A stretch of DNA of 64,000 bases. Origin: Allorhizobium ampelinum S4 (GTDB taxonomy: Bacteria; Pseudomonadota; Alphaproteobacteria; Rhizobiales; Rhizobiaceae). The stretch lies in contig NC_011988.1 in assembly GCF_000016285.1 (NCBI RefSeq), positions 310,001-374,000 on the forward strand, written 5' to 3'. A model generated the notes under the pieces. It was not told the origin of the DNA. It saw nothing but the letters and a program-made list of their open reading frames with translations, and searched no databases. The position numbers were made by a program, and so were the translations under genes. This document shows positions 8,061 through 15,758 of the stretch, one piece after another. Position 1 is the stretch's first letter, and each line of letters starts with the position of its first letter.

Positions 8061-8951
8061 ATGAGTTTTACATTAAATCCTGCATTCCGATATCGAATGC
8101 CACTGTCCTTCGGACCAGCTCCTGGACCGCGCCAAAAGCCCGGCGGCGGCATGTGGGCGGCCGAGGAGACAGGTCGAATGAACGCCGAGTGGATGGCCGT
8201 TACCTACAGAACCTTGCCTGAAAAGCTGGAGGCATTGCTTCCGCCAGGCATGGAACTGCGCGGCGAGCCTCTGGTGACGGTTTCTTGCGCCTGGTTCAAA
8301 AATCTCTACTGGCTTGCGGGCCGCGGCTACGGGATTGTCGTTGTGGATTTTCCCGTCACCTATCGCGGCAAGACCGAGACGCTTGAAGGCACCTTCTGCC
8401 CCGTCCTGTGGGAAGGCGCGCCTGACGCCATCATGACCGGGCGCGATGAGCTTGGTTTTCCCAAAATGTTTGCCGACATTCCGGAAATCGAGCACGACAA
8501 GGCACAAGGCACCGCCGCCTGCTCTGCGTCCTGGATGGGCTTCAAATTCTTCGATATCGCCCTGACGGATCTGGTTGAGGCTGGCAATGAGCCAGCACTT
8601 CCCGGTGCCGATAATGGCCCGTCGATGTATTATAAATATGTACCACGCACCAGTCCCGGCGGACGCGAGGGTGCCGATATTGCTTATGTCACCACCGCAG
8701 CAGCACCGCCCGAGACTGGCGGCAGGGTCAGCAATATTAATTTCGATGGCTTTGATTTCAAACGCTGGACGGCAAAAGGCAGCGTGGCGTGGCACCGGGC
8801 GACATTCGAACAATTGCCGCTCAGCGCCCATGTCGTCAATGGAATGGCCGATCTGGATATTCTTGAGGTCACGAAAGTACAGATGGTAGCCTTTTCCGGC
8901 CCCGGTATCGCAGTTTCAGTCAATTCAATGCGCGCAGTCGATCCGTCTTAG
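8061..8951 (+). CDS. Acetoacetate decarboxylase-fold enzyme
   Basis: This 296-residue protein matches the acetoacetate decarboxylase family. GTFCPVLWEGAPDAIMTGRDELGFPKMFADIP around residues 110-140 contains the GFPK lysine that forms the Schiff base in true decarboxylases. FKNLYWLAGRGYG provides the hydrophobic pocket. It would decarboxylate a beta-keto or oxo acid, or act as a hydratase/aldolase like some family members, downstream of ring cleavage. GGGAGAGG precedes the ATG at 8061. It is followed after 15 bases by the FAH-family gene, so the two form a separate unit with its own dyad-bearing upstream region. Confidence 0.88.
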   Translation: MSFTLNPAFRYRMPLSFGPAPGPRQKPGGGMWAAEETGRMNAEWMAVTYRTLPEKLEALLPPGMELRGEPLVTVSCAWFKNLYWLAGRGYGIVVVDFPVTYRGKTETLEGTFCPVLWEGAPDAIMTGRDELGFPKMFADIPEIEHDKAQGTAACSASWMGFKFFDIALTDLVEAGNEPALPGADNGPSMYYKYVPRTSPGGREGADIAYVTTAAAPPETGGRVSNINFDGFDFKRWTAKGSVAWHRATFEQLPLSAHVVNGMADLDILEVTKVQMVAFSGPGIAVSVNSMRAVDPS

Positions 8952-8966
8952 ACAGGGAATATTTTT

Positions 8967-9818
8967 ATGAAATTGGCAAGATTCACAATCGACGGCGTCA
9001 CCCGTCTGGGCAAAGTTGATAATCAGCGGATCGTCGATCTGACTGCCGTTGTTCCAGAATATGGCCATTCAATGCGCCTGCTGTTGGAGGCCTATCCCAC
9101 ACTGCGGCCAGCGCTGGAAGCGGTCACAGAGCCGTCTTACCTGCTTGCGGATGTGCGGCTGGAAGCGCCGATCGCCGATCCACAAAAATTCCTGGCCATC
9201 GGCATGAATTATCAGGCCCATGCCGAAGAAGCGGCTGCGGCGGGTATCAAGACCCCTGAAAGCCAATTGTGGTTCAACAAACAGGTCAGTTGCATAAACG
9301 GACCTTACGGTGACGTCGTCGTGCCTGGTGTTTCTAACATGGTGGATTACGAGGCAGAACTTGGTTTCGTGATCGGTAAACGTTGCCGCCATGTGAGCCG
9401 TGAAGATGCTCGGAGCGTGATTGCCGGCTATCTTGTCGCAAACGATGTGACCGCCCGCGACTGGCAATTCCGTTCGCCCACCTACACATTGGGCAAATCA
9501 TTCGATACCCATGGCCCAATCGGCCCCTGGATCACCACGGATGACGAAATTGCCGATCCGCATGACCTGACGTTGACCTTGTCGTTGAATGGACAGGAGC
9601 GCCAGCGCTCATCGACAGGCGACATGATTTACGACATCTATGACCAGATCGTCTATTTATCGACGGTCATGACATTGGAGCCTGGTGACGTCATTATCAC
9701 AGGGACACCATCAAACGTCGGAATTGTGACGCAGACATTTCTGAAGCCCGGTGACGTCGTCCGCGTTGAAGTGCAGGGCTTAGGGGGCATTGAAAACCGT
9801 TGCGTCGCGGAAAACTAG
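8967..9818 (+). CDS. Fumarylacetoacetate hydrolase (FAH) family protein
   Basis: This 283-residue FAH-fold protein has an N-terminal beta domain with RLGKVDNQRIVDL. The catalytic domain from about residue 70 carries KFLAIGMNYQAHAEE, the acidic metal-binding run DYEAELGFVIGKR, NDVTARDWQ and the C-terminal GDVIITGTPSNVG. The metal ligands are the glutamates of DYEAE and the aspartate of NDVTARD. Members hydrolyse C-C bonds of acylpyruvates, hydrate 2-hydroxypentadienoate or decarboxylate oxaloacetate. Next to an extradiol dioxygenase, a GST and a decarboxylase-fold enzyme, processing of the ring-cleavage product is the best inference. AGGGAA precedes ATG 8967. Confidence 0.9.
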   Translation: MKLARFTIDGVTRLGKVDNQRIVDLTAVVPEYGHSMRLLLEAYPTLRPALEAVTEPSYLLADVRLEAPIADPQKFLAIGMNYQAHAEEAAAAGIKTPESQLWFNKQVSCINGPYGDVVVPGVSNMVDYEAELGFVIGKRCRHVSREDARSVIAGYLVANDVTARDWQFRSPTYTLGKSFDTHGPIGPWITTDDEIADPHDLTLTLSLNGQERQRSSTGDMIYDIYDQIVYLSTVMTLEPGDVIITGTPSNVGIVTQTFLKPGDVVRVEVQGLGGIENRCVAEN

Positions 9819-9895
9819 GACCCTTCTGGTTTAATCCAAACCATAACGCACTACATCCTACGAAGAGTCATTAAGATGGCATTTCGTGTTCCTTA

Positions 9896-9936
9896 TGCAC
9901 ATATCTCAGGCTTCTGCCGCATCTGAGATATGTGCA
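9896..9936. promoter_or_regulatory. Perfect dyad, copy 2 of ATATCTCA-N15-TGAGATAT
   Basis: Fourteen-base arms TGCACATATCTCAG and CTGAGATATGTGCA are separated by 13 bases. The site lies 78 bases after the FAH-family stop and 58 bases before the PQQ dehydrogenase start. The core halves and their 15-base separation are the same as at 7932-7966, and GGCTT begins the spacer region of both. Confidence 0.65.
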
Positions 9937-9944
9937 ATGCCTTC

Positions 9945-9965
9945 TTCAAGGCGAGGATGCGTTGA
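9945..9965 (+). repeat. Short direct repeat, copy B
   Basis: It is identical to 171-193 except for a missing TG dinucleotide. It lies between dyad copy 2 and the PQQ dehydrogenase ribosome-binding site. Confidence 0.6.
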
Positions 9966-9993
9966 CATCTTCGTTTTTGTATGGGGAGGAGAT

Positions 9994-11124
9994 ATGAAGT
10001 TTCTATCTGTGATGATCGTCTGGGCGGCTCTGATCACCTCGGCTCACGCACAAAGCATCAATGCTGGCAATCATCCTGTCTCCTCGACCAAGCCCTTCAG
10101 TGCTAAAGAGGTCGCACGCTTCGACACCCCATGGGCGATTGCCTTTTTGCCGGACGGTCGAATGCTGGTAACAGAAAAGCCGGGCCTGATCTTTCTTGTG
10201 CTTCAAAACGGGCGGAAAACCCCGGTTGCCAATGTCCCCGCCGTGGCCGCCGAAGGCCAGAACGGTCTTCTCGACATCGCCAGTTCACCCGGCTTTCAAA
10301 AGAACCGCGAGGTCTATTTTACGTATTCGGAACCGGGAGCGTCCGGCAGCAGTCTTGTTCTCTCCCGCGCCAAGCTGGCCGCATCCGGTACAAGCGCATC
10401 GCTGGAAGACATGACGGTGATCTGGCGCCAGACGCCAGCCGGCGGTGGCGGACAATCCGGCGGCATTATCGCTTTCGATCCTGATGGCACGCATCTTTAC
10501 CTGACGGTTGGCGACCGGATGCGCCCGGATACGGCACAGGACCCCAACCAGGCGCGGGGTAAGCTTCTGCGGCTCAATCTGGATGGCTCGACGCCTGCGG
10601 ATAACCCACAAGCGGATCAAGGCGGCGTGAAAGCCCAAACCTTTACGACCGGTCATCGCAATCCCTACGGTCTTGCTTTCGGGCTCGATGGAAAACTGTG
10701 GCTGCATGAAATGGGACCGCGGGGCGGCGACGAGCTTAATCTGATAAAAGCCAAGGGCAATTATGGCTGGCCGTTGGTGTCAAATGGCGACAATTACAGC
10801 GGCACACGGATACCGCGCCATTCGACGAGACCGGAGTTTATTGCCCCGGCTCTTTACTGGAACCCGGTGATCGCTCCGGCTGGGCTTGCGATCTACAATG
10901 GTCAGATGTTTCCGCAATGGCGCGGTTCGGCCCTGATTGGCGGCCTTGCATCCATGGCTTTGATTAGGGTAACATTCGACGCCTCTGGTGGAGCAGAAGA
11001 GGCGGATCGCTTCGATATGGAGGCGCGCATCCGCGATGTCGCGGTCGCCCCTGATGGGGCGGTGTGGGTTATCGAAGACGATAGTGAGGGGCGCCTATTG
11101 CGTTTGACGCCCGTCAAAGGGTGA
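9994..11124 (+). CDS. Periplasmic PQQ-dependent aldose sugar dehydrogenase (soluble GDH / YliI type)
   Basis: The ATG at 9994 follows GGGGAGGAG and gives 376 residues. The signal peptide MKFLSVMIVWAALITSAHA would be cleaved after AHA. The six-bladed propeller of the sorbosone/glucose dehydrogenase family is visible in repeated blades: FDTPWAIAFLPDGRMLVTEK, GGGQSGGIIAFDPDGTHLY, TTGHRNPYGLAFGLDGKLWLHEMGPRGGDELN. The GHRNP and EMGPRGGDE motifs hold PQQ-contacting residues. It would oxidise aldoses in the periplasm and pass electrons to a quinone or cytochrome. Its upstream region carries dyad copy 2, so it may be co-regulated with the decarboxylase/FAH pair, though its role is probably separate. 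Confidence 0.9.
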   Translation: MKFLSVMIVWAALITSAHAQSINAGNHPVSSTKPFSAKEVARFDTPWAIAFLPDGRMLVTEKPGLIFLVLQNGRKTPVANVPAVAAEGQNGLLDIASSPGFQKNREVYFTYSEPGASGSSLVLSRAKLAASGTSASLEDMTVIWRQTPAGGGGQSGGIIAFDPDGTHLYLTVGDRMRPDTAQDPNQARGKLLRLNLDGSTPADNPQADQGGVKAQTFTTGHRNPYGLAFGLDGKLWLHEMGPRGGDELNLIKAKGNYGWPLVSNGDNYSGTRIPRHSTRPEFIAPALYWNPVIAPAGLAIYNGQMFPQWRGSALIGGLASMALIRVTFDASGGAEEADRFDMEARIRDVAVAPDGAVWVIEDDSEGRLLRLTPVKG

Positions 11125-11141
11125 AGAATTATTGGTGATCG

Positions 11142-12455
11142 TCACCCAGTTTGCCCGGCGGGGTGCATTGAGCTTAACAGCGCGCTGATCTGCACGGTGC
11201 TGAAGTTTGAATAGGTATCGGACACCGCATAGGGCAGGGCGATGAGATCGCCGTGGCGCATGGCGCCGCAGGAATAGACGACATTGGGCACATAGCCTTC
11301 ACGCTCGGTTGGCTCCGGTTGCAACAAAGGCTCGACCGTGCGCGCCAGGATGATGCTGGGGTCCTCCTTGTCGAGAAGGGTGACGCCAATCGAATAGCGC
11401 CGCATCGGGCCGACCCCATGGGTGAAGAGCAGCCATCCCTCGTCAATTTCGACGGGCGATCCGCAATTGCCGATCTGAACGAACTGCCAGGCGAATTCCG
11501 GTTTCATCAGAACAAGACCCTCGTCCCAGTGATGCAGGTCGTCTGAATACAGCAGAAAAAGATTTTCGCTGTCCTGGCGCGCAATCATCGCAAAGCGCCC
11601 GTTGATGCGCCGTGGAAAAAGCGCCATGCCCTTGTTGCGGGCTGCCGGACCCCGCAGCGGCGTCAGTGTGAAACTCAGAAAATCCTGGGTTTCCAGAAGC
11701 TCCGAGCGGATCGATGAGCCGCTATACGCTGTATAGGTGGCAAAATAGACGGTCTTGCCATCGTCATCGAAAGCCACGAACCGGGCATCCTCTATCCCGT
11801 TCGATTGAGCTTCCGTGACCGGAAAGATCACACGTTCGCTGAGATCGCTTTCACTATCGAAGCTGATGCCGATGCAACCTGCCGGTGACAGGCCATCACT
11901 GGCATGGATGTGCGGCAGACCCGCGAGGCGAACCGGCGGATCGATGGTGACGGCTCCCTCGGCATCGATCATGCCGGTTCGGAAAGTCATGGAGGAAATG
12001 TGTCCTTCCCCAACCGCGCGCAGGCTGATGATCAACCGGCAGCACCCTTGCGCCATACCGGTCTGGTCGGGATGTGCTACGATGCTCGGATTGAAGAGGG
12101 CCGCGGATTCGAACGAATATTCGTTCATGAAATACGCCCCGACCAATTGTCTCTGCTGCTGACTGAAGCTTTGATGTTGGGAGAAGGCATCCTCCATCGC
12201 ATCGGCCCGCAATTCGAACTGGCGCAGCAGGTTGCGATGCCGGCCTTCGAAATTGTCGAGAATGTCTCGCAGCTGGTTAGTCGTGCCGGCTGGATCGAGA
12301 GACAGGACACGGTCAACAATTTCATTGGCCCGGTTTTTGTCGCGTGGGTTCAGATGGCGTGGTTCCGTCGATGGCTTGAAGGGCCGGACGATGACACGGG
12401 TGGGATCAGGCCGGAGATAGAGGGCCTGCCGATTGAGGAGGCTTGAATTGGGCAA
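11142..12455 (-). CDS. GH130-family glycoside phosphorylase/hydrolase
   Basis: This 437-residue protein has the five-bladed propeller expected of GH130 (mannosylglucose and beta-mannoside phosphorylases and relatives). Visible motifs are FNPSIVAHPD, GIEDARFVAFDDD with the catalytic-type aspartate, ARNKGMALFPRRINGRFAMIARQD, GNCGSPVEIDEGWLLFTHGVG and the late PLLQPEPTEREGYVPNVVYSCG. Translation appears to start at TTG 12455 behind AAGGA. It lies 35 bases downstream of the large glycosyltransferase gene, so both are probably one transcript. It may cleave or phosphorolyse a mannoside made by that partner. Phosphorylase versus hydrolase activity cannot be decided by eye. Confidence 0.87.
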   Translation of the reverse strand: MPNSSLLNRQALYLRPDPTRVIVRPFKPSTEPRHLNPRDKNRANEIVDRVLSLDPAGTTNQLRDILDNFEGRHRNLLRQFELRADAMEDAFSQHQSFSQQQRQLVGAYFMNEYSFESAALFNPSIVAHPDQTGMAQGCCRLIISLRAVGEGHISSMTFRTGMIDAEGAVTIDPPVRLAGLPHIHASDGLSPAGCIGISFDSESDLSERVIFPVTEAQSNGIEDARFVAFDDDGKTVYFATYTAYSGSSIRSELLETQDFLSFTLTPLRGPAARNKGMALFPRRINGRFAMIARQDSENLFLLYSDDLHHWDEGLVLMKPEFAWQFVQIGNCGSPVEIDEGWLLFTHGVGPMRRYSIGVTLLDKEDPSIILARTVEPLLQPEPTEREGYVPNVVYSCGAMRHGDLIALPYAVSDTYSNFSTVQISALLSSMHPAGQTG

Positions 12456-12490
12456 GGCTGATCCTTTTTTGATTGGCGCTGGAAGAGTGC

Positions 12491-14770
12491 TTAAGAAAGC
12501 TGCTGGAGCTCCGCCAGCTTCGGTGCGGCCTGCGTCAGGCGGGATGCCCGGCCAACTTCAAAGCAGGAGATCAAATAGCAGAGCACGGATTCCGCTCCGC
12601 GGTTTTCGTTGGCTCGATCCGGATGCAGTCCGTCCCGGCAACTGCCGGTTTCCGGATCGACAAGGGAAACCCCGTGATCATTGCTGCCGGTAAACCAGGT
12701 AAAGGTACGTGTGGCGGCCTCTAGCCATGTTTTGTCGCGGGTAGCATCATAGGCGGCAAGGCAGGCCGAAATTGTGGCTGTCGCTTCCACCGGCTGCTGG
12801 TCGAAGAGCTTGGGCGCTTCGCCCACATCGAAAAAGCCATCGGTGCCGACCGGCCTGAACTGGCCACCGGAAGCCGTCTGCTGCTGCATGAGCCAGCCTA
12901 GCGTTCTGAGGCCGGTATCCATGAGTTCGTCCGAGCCGGTTGCCATGCCTGTGGCGATCAGGGCTTGCGGAATGCGGGCGTTTTCATAGGAAAGCCCCTC
13001 TTCAAACCAATGGCGGTCGGCTGTCGATACCTGGTGCTCTAGCTTCATCAGACGCTCAGCAAGTACTGTGCGCAGCTGTGCTGCCGCGTCGTCCTCTGGC
13101 GTGACCCTGCAATAGGCATCGAGGCCGATCAGAGTGAAGGCCCAGGCCCGTGGCGAATGGAAATGTTCGACCACAGGGGCCGCCTTGGCAAACAGGGCCG
13201 CAGCCCAGCGGCGGCGCGGCCGGTCGCTGTCGGAGGACGCGCAGATGCCGAGCGACCAGAGCGTTCGGCCATGGCTGTCTTCGGAGCCTTTGTCTTCCAG
13301 CCACCGGCGGTCAAAGCTCATGAAGTTGCGAAACTGTTTCAGGTCGGGGTTCCAGGCATGCTGGATGAAGCTGGCGAAAGAGGCGGTTCTGCCGTCATGG
13401 ATGCCGGTTTCTCCGGCGCCAGCCAGATGGCAAGCAAGGATCAGCGCGCGCGCATTGTCATCGACGCAGTAGCCATGCGCACGGTCCGGCACGGAGAAGA
13501 CCGCATGCTGAAAGATGCCAGTGTCGTCGCACATGGTATTGAAATGACCGAGTTTCAAACTGGTGCCGTGCTGCGGGCGGGTCATGCTTTGCGTTATGAG
13601 ATCGCGGATCAGGCGCGGCCGGTAGGCTGCGCGGGCCGTCTCGATGCTTTTCAGATAGAGCGATGCGATATGCGGCCAGATCATCGACCGGCCCGTCTCA
13701 TAAGCGGCCTTGCGCATCGCCTGACGCGCCTGATCGTCACCCAGCAATCGTGCAATCGCCTCGCCAGTCGCCTGCGCATCGCTGAACGGGACAAGGATGC
13801 CGCGATGGTCGTCTAGAAGCTCACGGGCGTGCCAATAAGGGGTCGATACCACGGCGCTGCCCATGCCGAAACTGTAGGCGAGCGTCCCGGATGTCATTTG
13901 CGCCTCGTCACGATAGGGCGTCACATACACATCGCACATGGCGATGAAATCGAGGAGTGTCGGCACATCGACGAATTGGTTGAGAAAGACGACGGATCGT
14001 TCGACGCCGAGTTGTTCAGCGCGGATGCGCAGGCTGTCGCGATACGCTTCCTTCTCCCGGCGCAGCAGAGTGGGATGTGTCGCTCCAAGCACAATATACA
14101 GCGTGTCGGGCTGTACCTTCAGAATGGCCGGCATGGCATCGATGACCACCTCGATACCCTTGTTGGGGGAGAGAAGTCCAAAGGTCAGAATGATCTGCCG
14201 TCCGCTATAGCCCATCTTGCCTTTGGCAAGCTCCGGGTCGTGGAAGGCTTTGTCGGGAATGCCGTGGGCGATGACATCAATCTTGCCGGGATCCACGCCA
14301 TAGACATTTTCGAGAAACTCTCGTCCCTTGTCTGCCATGACCACGACACGGCTCGATGCCCCAGCCACCTGTTGCAACACCCGTTTCTGGGATGGTGTCG
14401 GCTCGGCAAGGATGGTGTGAAATGTCGTGATGACGGGAATTCGCAGGTGTGACAGCAGGGTAAGAATGAACTCGCCGTCCGGGCCACCGAAGATGCCGAA
14501 CTCGTGCTGCAATGAGACGGCCCTGTAATCCCCATTATTCAGGATACGGGCAGCGGTCACATAGTCCTCAATCTCACCATCGCGGACGTCAAACACCACG
14601 TTGGCCGGATAGGCGTAGTTCAGTTTGTCATCGGTCATCGCGATGATGCTGGTCTCGATACCCAGCGCCGGATTGGACATGGCGTGGCTGAGGTCGGTGG
14701 TGAACGTGGCGATCCCGCACTGCCTTGGAAGCGAATTACCGATAAATGCGATACGCTTGGTCTTGATCAT
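12491..14770 (-). CDS. GT4-type glycosyltransferase with a C-terminal helical toroid domain
   Basis: This is a 759-residue two-part protein. Residues 1 to about 390 form a GT-B glycosyltransferase: GNSLPRQCGIATFTTDLSHAM at the start, ILTFGLLSPNKGIEVVIDAM in the nucleotide-binding half, then TPYRDEAQMTSGTLAYSFGMG. Residues of about 410-750 are alpha-helical, with repeated hairpins such as GYCVDDNARALILACHL, HGRTLWSLG and DQQPVEATATISACLAAYD, resembling the (alpha/alpha)6 toroid seen in glycan-processing enzymes. ATG 14770 follows AAGGGAA. It is cotranscribed with GH130, so synthesis and remodelling of a mannose-containing oligosaccharide is likely. Donor and acceptor are unknown; cytoplasmic by sequence. 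Confidence 0.85.
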   Translation of the reverse strand: MIKTKRIAFIGNSLPRQCGIATFTTDLSHAMSNPALGIETSIIAMTDDKLNYAYPANVVFDVRDGEIEDYVTAARILNNGDYRAVSLQHEFGIFGGPDGEFILTLLSHLRIPVITTFHTILAEPTPSQKRVLQQVAGASSRVVVMADKGREFLENVYGVDPGKIDVIAHGIPDKAFHDPELAKGKMGYSGRQIILTFGLLSPNKGIEVVIDAMPAILKVQPDTLYIVLGATHPTLLRREKEAYRDSLRIRAEQLGVERSVVFLNQFVDVPTLLDFIAMCDVYVTPYRDEAQMTSGTLAYSFGMGSAVVSTPYWHARELLDDHRGILVPFSDAQATGEAIARLLGDDQARQAMRKAAYETGRSMIWPHIASLYLKSIETARAAYRPRLIRDLITQSMTRPQHGTSLKLGHFNTMCDDTGIFQHAVFSVPDRAHGYCVDDNARALILACHLAGAGETGIHDGRTASFASFIQHAWNPDLKQFRNFMSFDRRWLEDKGSEDSHGRTLWSLGICASSDSDRPRRRWAAALFAKAAPVVEHFHSPRAWAFTLIGLDAYCRVTPEDDAAAQLRTVLAERLMKLEHQVSTADRHWFEEGLSYENARIPQALIATGMATGSDELMDTGLRTLGWLMQQQTASGGQFRPVGTDGFFDVGEAPKLFDQQPVEATATISACLAAYDATRDKTWLEAATRTFTWFTGSNDHGVSLVDPETGSCRDGLHPDRANENRGAESVLCYLISCFEVGRASRLTQAAPKLAELQQLS

Positions 14771-14889
14771 CAAAGGTTCCCTTCAGAACGCCGTCGCCGG
14801 TGGGTTGACTGCCGGCTCGTCCCTGGACTGGGAGCCTGCGATGGTGTGAACAGTGAGTGTCTTTCCGGTTCCTCTTGAACCTGGCGTGG

Positions 14890-15156
14890 CTATCCAGTTG
14901 CGGTGATGGATGTCCCCCGATCCTTCTCGATGGCGGCGTCCAGATCCAAATTGTCGATGGCGACAAGGCTTGTTGTCGATCCCTTGGCAATTTCGATCAG
15001 CGTTGCCACCCGCCGATAGGCGAGCCAGGAAATGCCAGTAATCTGTTCCTCATCATCCTTGACCTGATAGTCACCGGCGGGCTGCGTACCCTCAAGGCCC
15101 GGAAGGGTGAAAGGGCATTCGAAATGCACGATGCGTGTCTTGGTTCTGGTAAACAT
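14890..15156 (-). CDS. Hypothetical protein, 88 residues
   Basis: The preferred start is ATG at 15154-15156, preceded by AAGGAAG; a longer frame reaches 15237. The product is acidic and soluble. An opening beta region (MFTRTKTRIVHFECPFTL) leads to GDYQVKDDEEQITGISWLAYRRVATLI and a C-terminal tail ending in TGTSITATG-like residues. There is no signal peptide, membrane segment or known catalytic motif. It is upstream of the GT4/GH130 pair on the same strand, 119 bases away, and could be cotranscribed. I recall similar small proteins annotated as hypothetical in rhizobia, but cannot assign a role. Confidence 0.7.
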   Translation of the reverse strand: MFTRTKTRIVHFECPFTLPGLEGTQPAGDYQVKDDEEQITGISWLAYRRVATLIEIAKGSTTSLVAIDNLDLDAAIEKDRGTSITATG

Positions 15157-15312
15157 CGATCTGGCTTCCTTGAACTGGCATGACAGGATAGCAAGCTGGC
15201 ACAGCGGGTTCGGCACGGCATGAACCGTGTTGCGCAATTTAAAAAATGGAGGCGCCGCATCTATAGACTGTGAGCTGAAACCCGGCCGTTCCGTAGCGAG
15301 GCTGAAACTGTT

Positions 15313-15516
15313 TTATCGAAAGCCATCATGACCGACAAAGCGAATGTCTTGCGCAGATGGAGCCATCATAAAACGGGTGACGTTTCGGCGCAGACCCGGT
15401 TTAGTCGTGAGAGATTTCAGGCAAACGCTTTGTGAAGCCGTTGGTGTCAGGCCGAGGCGCATGTTGCAAATTGACTTGAAAGGGTCGATTGACTCGAAAA
15501 GACTGTCGGAAGACAT
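15313..15516 (-). CDS. Small hypothetical protein, 67 residues
   Basis: The frame starts at ATG 15516 directly behind an excellent ribosome-binding site (AAGGAGGACAAC), the main reason to call it. The product is basic and cysteine-poor, with no membrane segment: an acidic start MSSDSLFESIDPFKS, then KSLTTKPGLRRNVTRFMMAP. A frame on the opposite strand at 15344-15595 covers the same bases but lacks a comparable ribosome site. It lies between the 88-residue hypothetical gene and the catalase gene, all on the minus strand. No family recognised. Confidence 0.5.
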   Translation of the reverse strand: MSSDSLFESIDPFKSICNMRLGLTPTASQSVCLKSLTTKPGLRRNVTRFMMAPSAQDIRFVGHDGFR

Positions 15517-15698
15517 GTTGTCCTCCTTTATTGGGGCCAGGGTGCGTGCCGCCCAGAAAATGACAGCGCCCTTACAATGGCTGACATCAGGATAGAAGTG
15601 GGGTTCTGCGTCGAGATTGCAAGGCGCGATTGTGATTTATCTCGTGGCACATCCCTCAATCATGGGTTTCCAAGTTATTCTAACCGTTTCTCGCTTGG

Positions 15699-15724
15699 CG
15701 TAACCGCTGACATCAGCGGTTACG
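15699..15724. terminator. GC-rich hairpin downstream of the catalase gene
   Basis: Perfect 12-base arms CGTAACCGCTGA and TCAGCGGTTACG are separated by CA only, so the real loop would open one or two pairs. It starts 35 bases after the catalase stop in the direction of that gene. A TTTT run follows on the plus strand but not on the minus strand, so it is at best a weak intrinsic terminator for catalase mRNA. Confidence 0.5.
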
Positions 15725-15758
15725 CTCATTTTGGGAGCGGAGATGGGACTTTTTCCGA

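Noticed and set aside
15344..15595. Plus-strand frame of 83 codons overlapping the 67-residue minus-strand gene
   Set aside because: It has no ribosome-binding site comparable to AAGGAGGACAAC in front of the opposite frame and no recognisable features.
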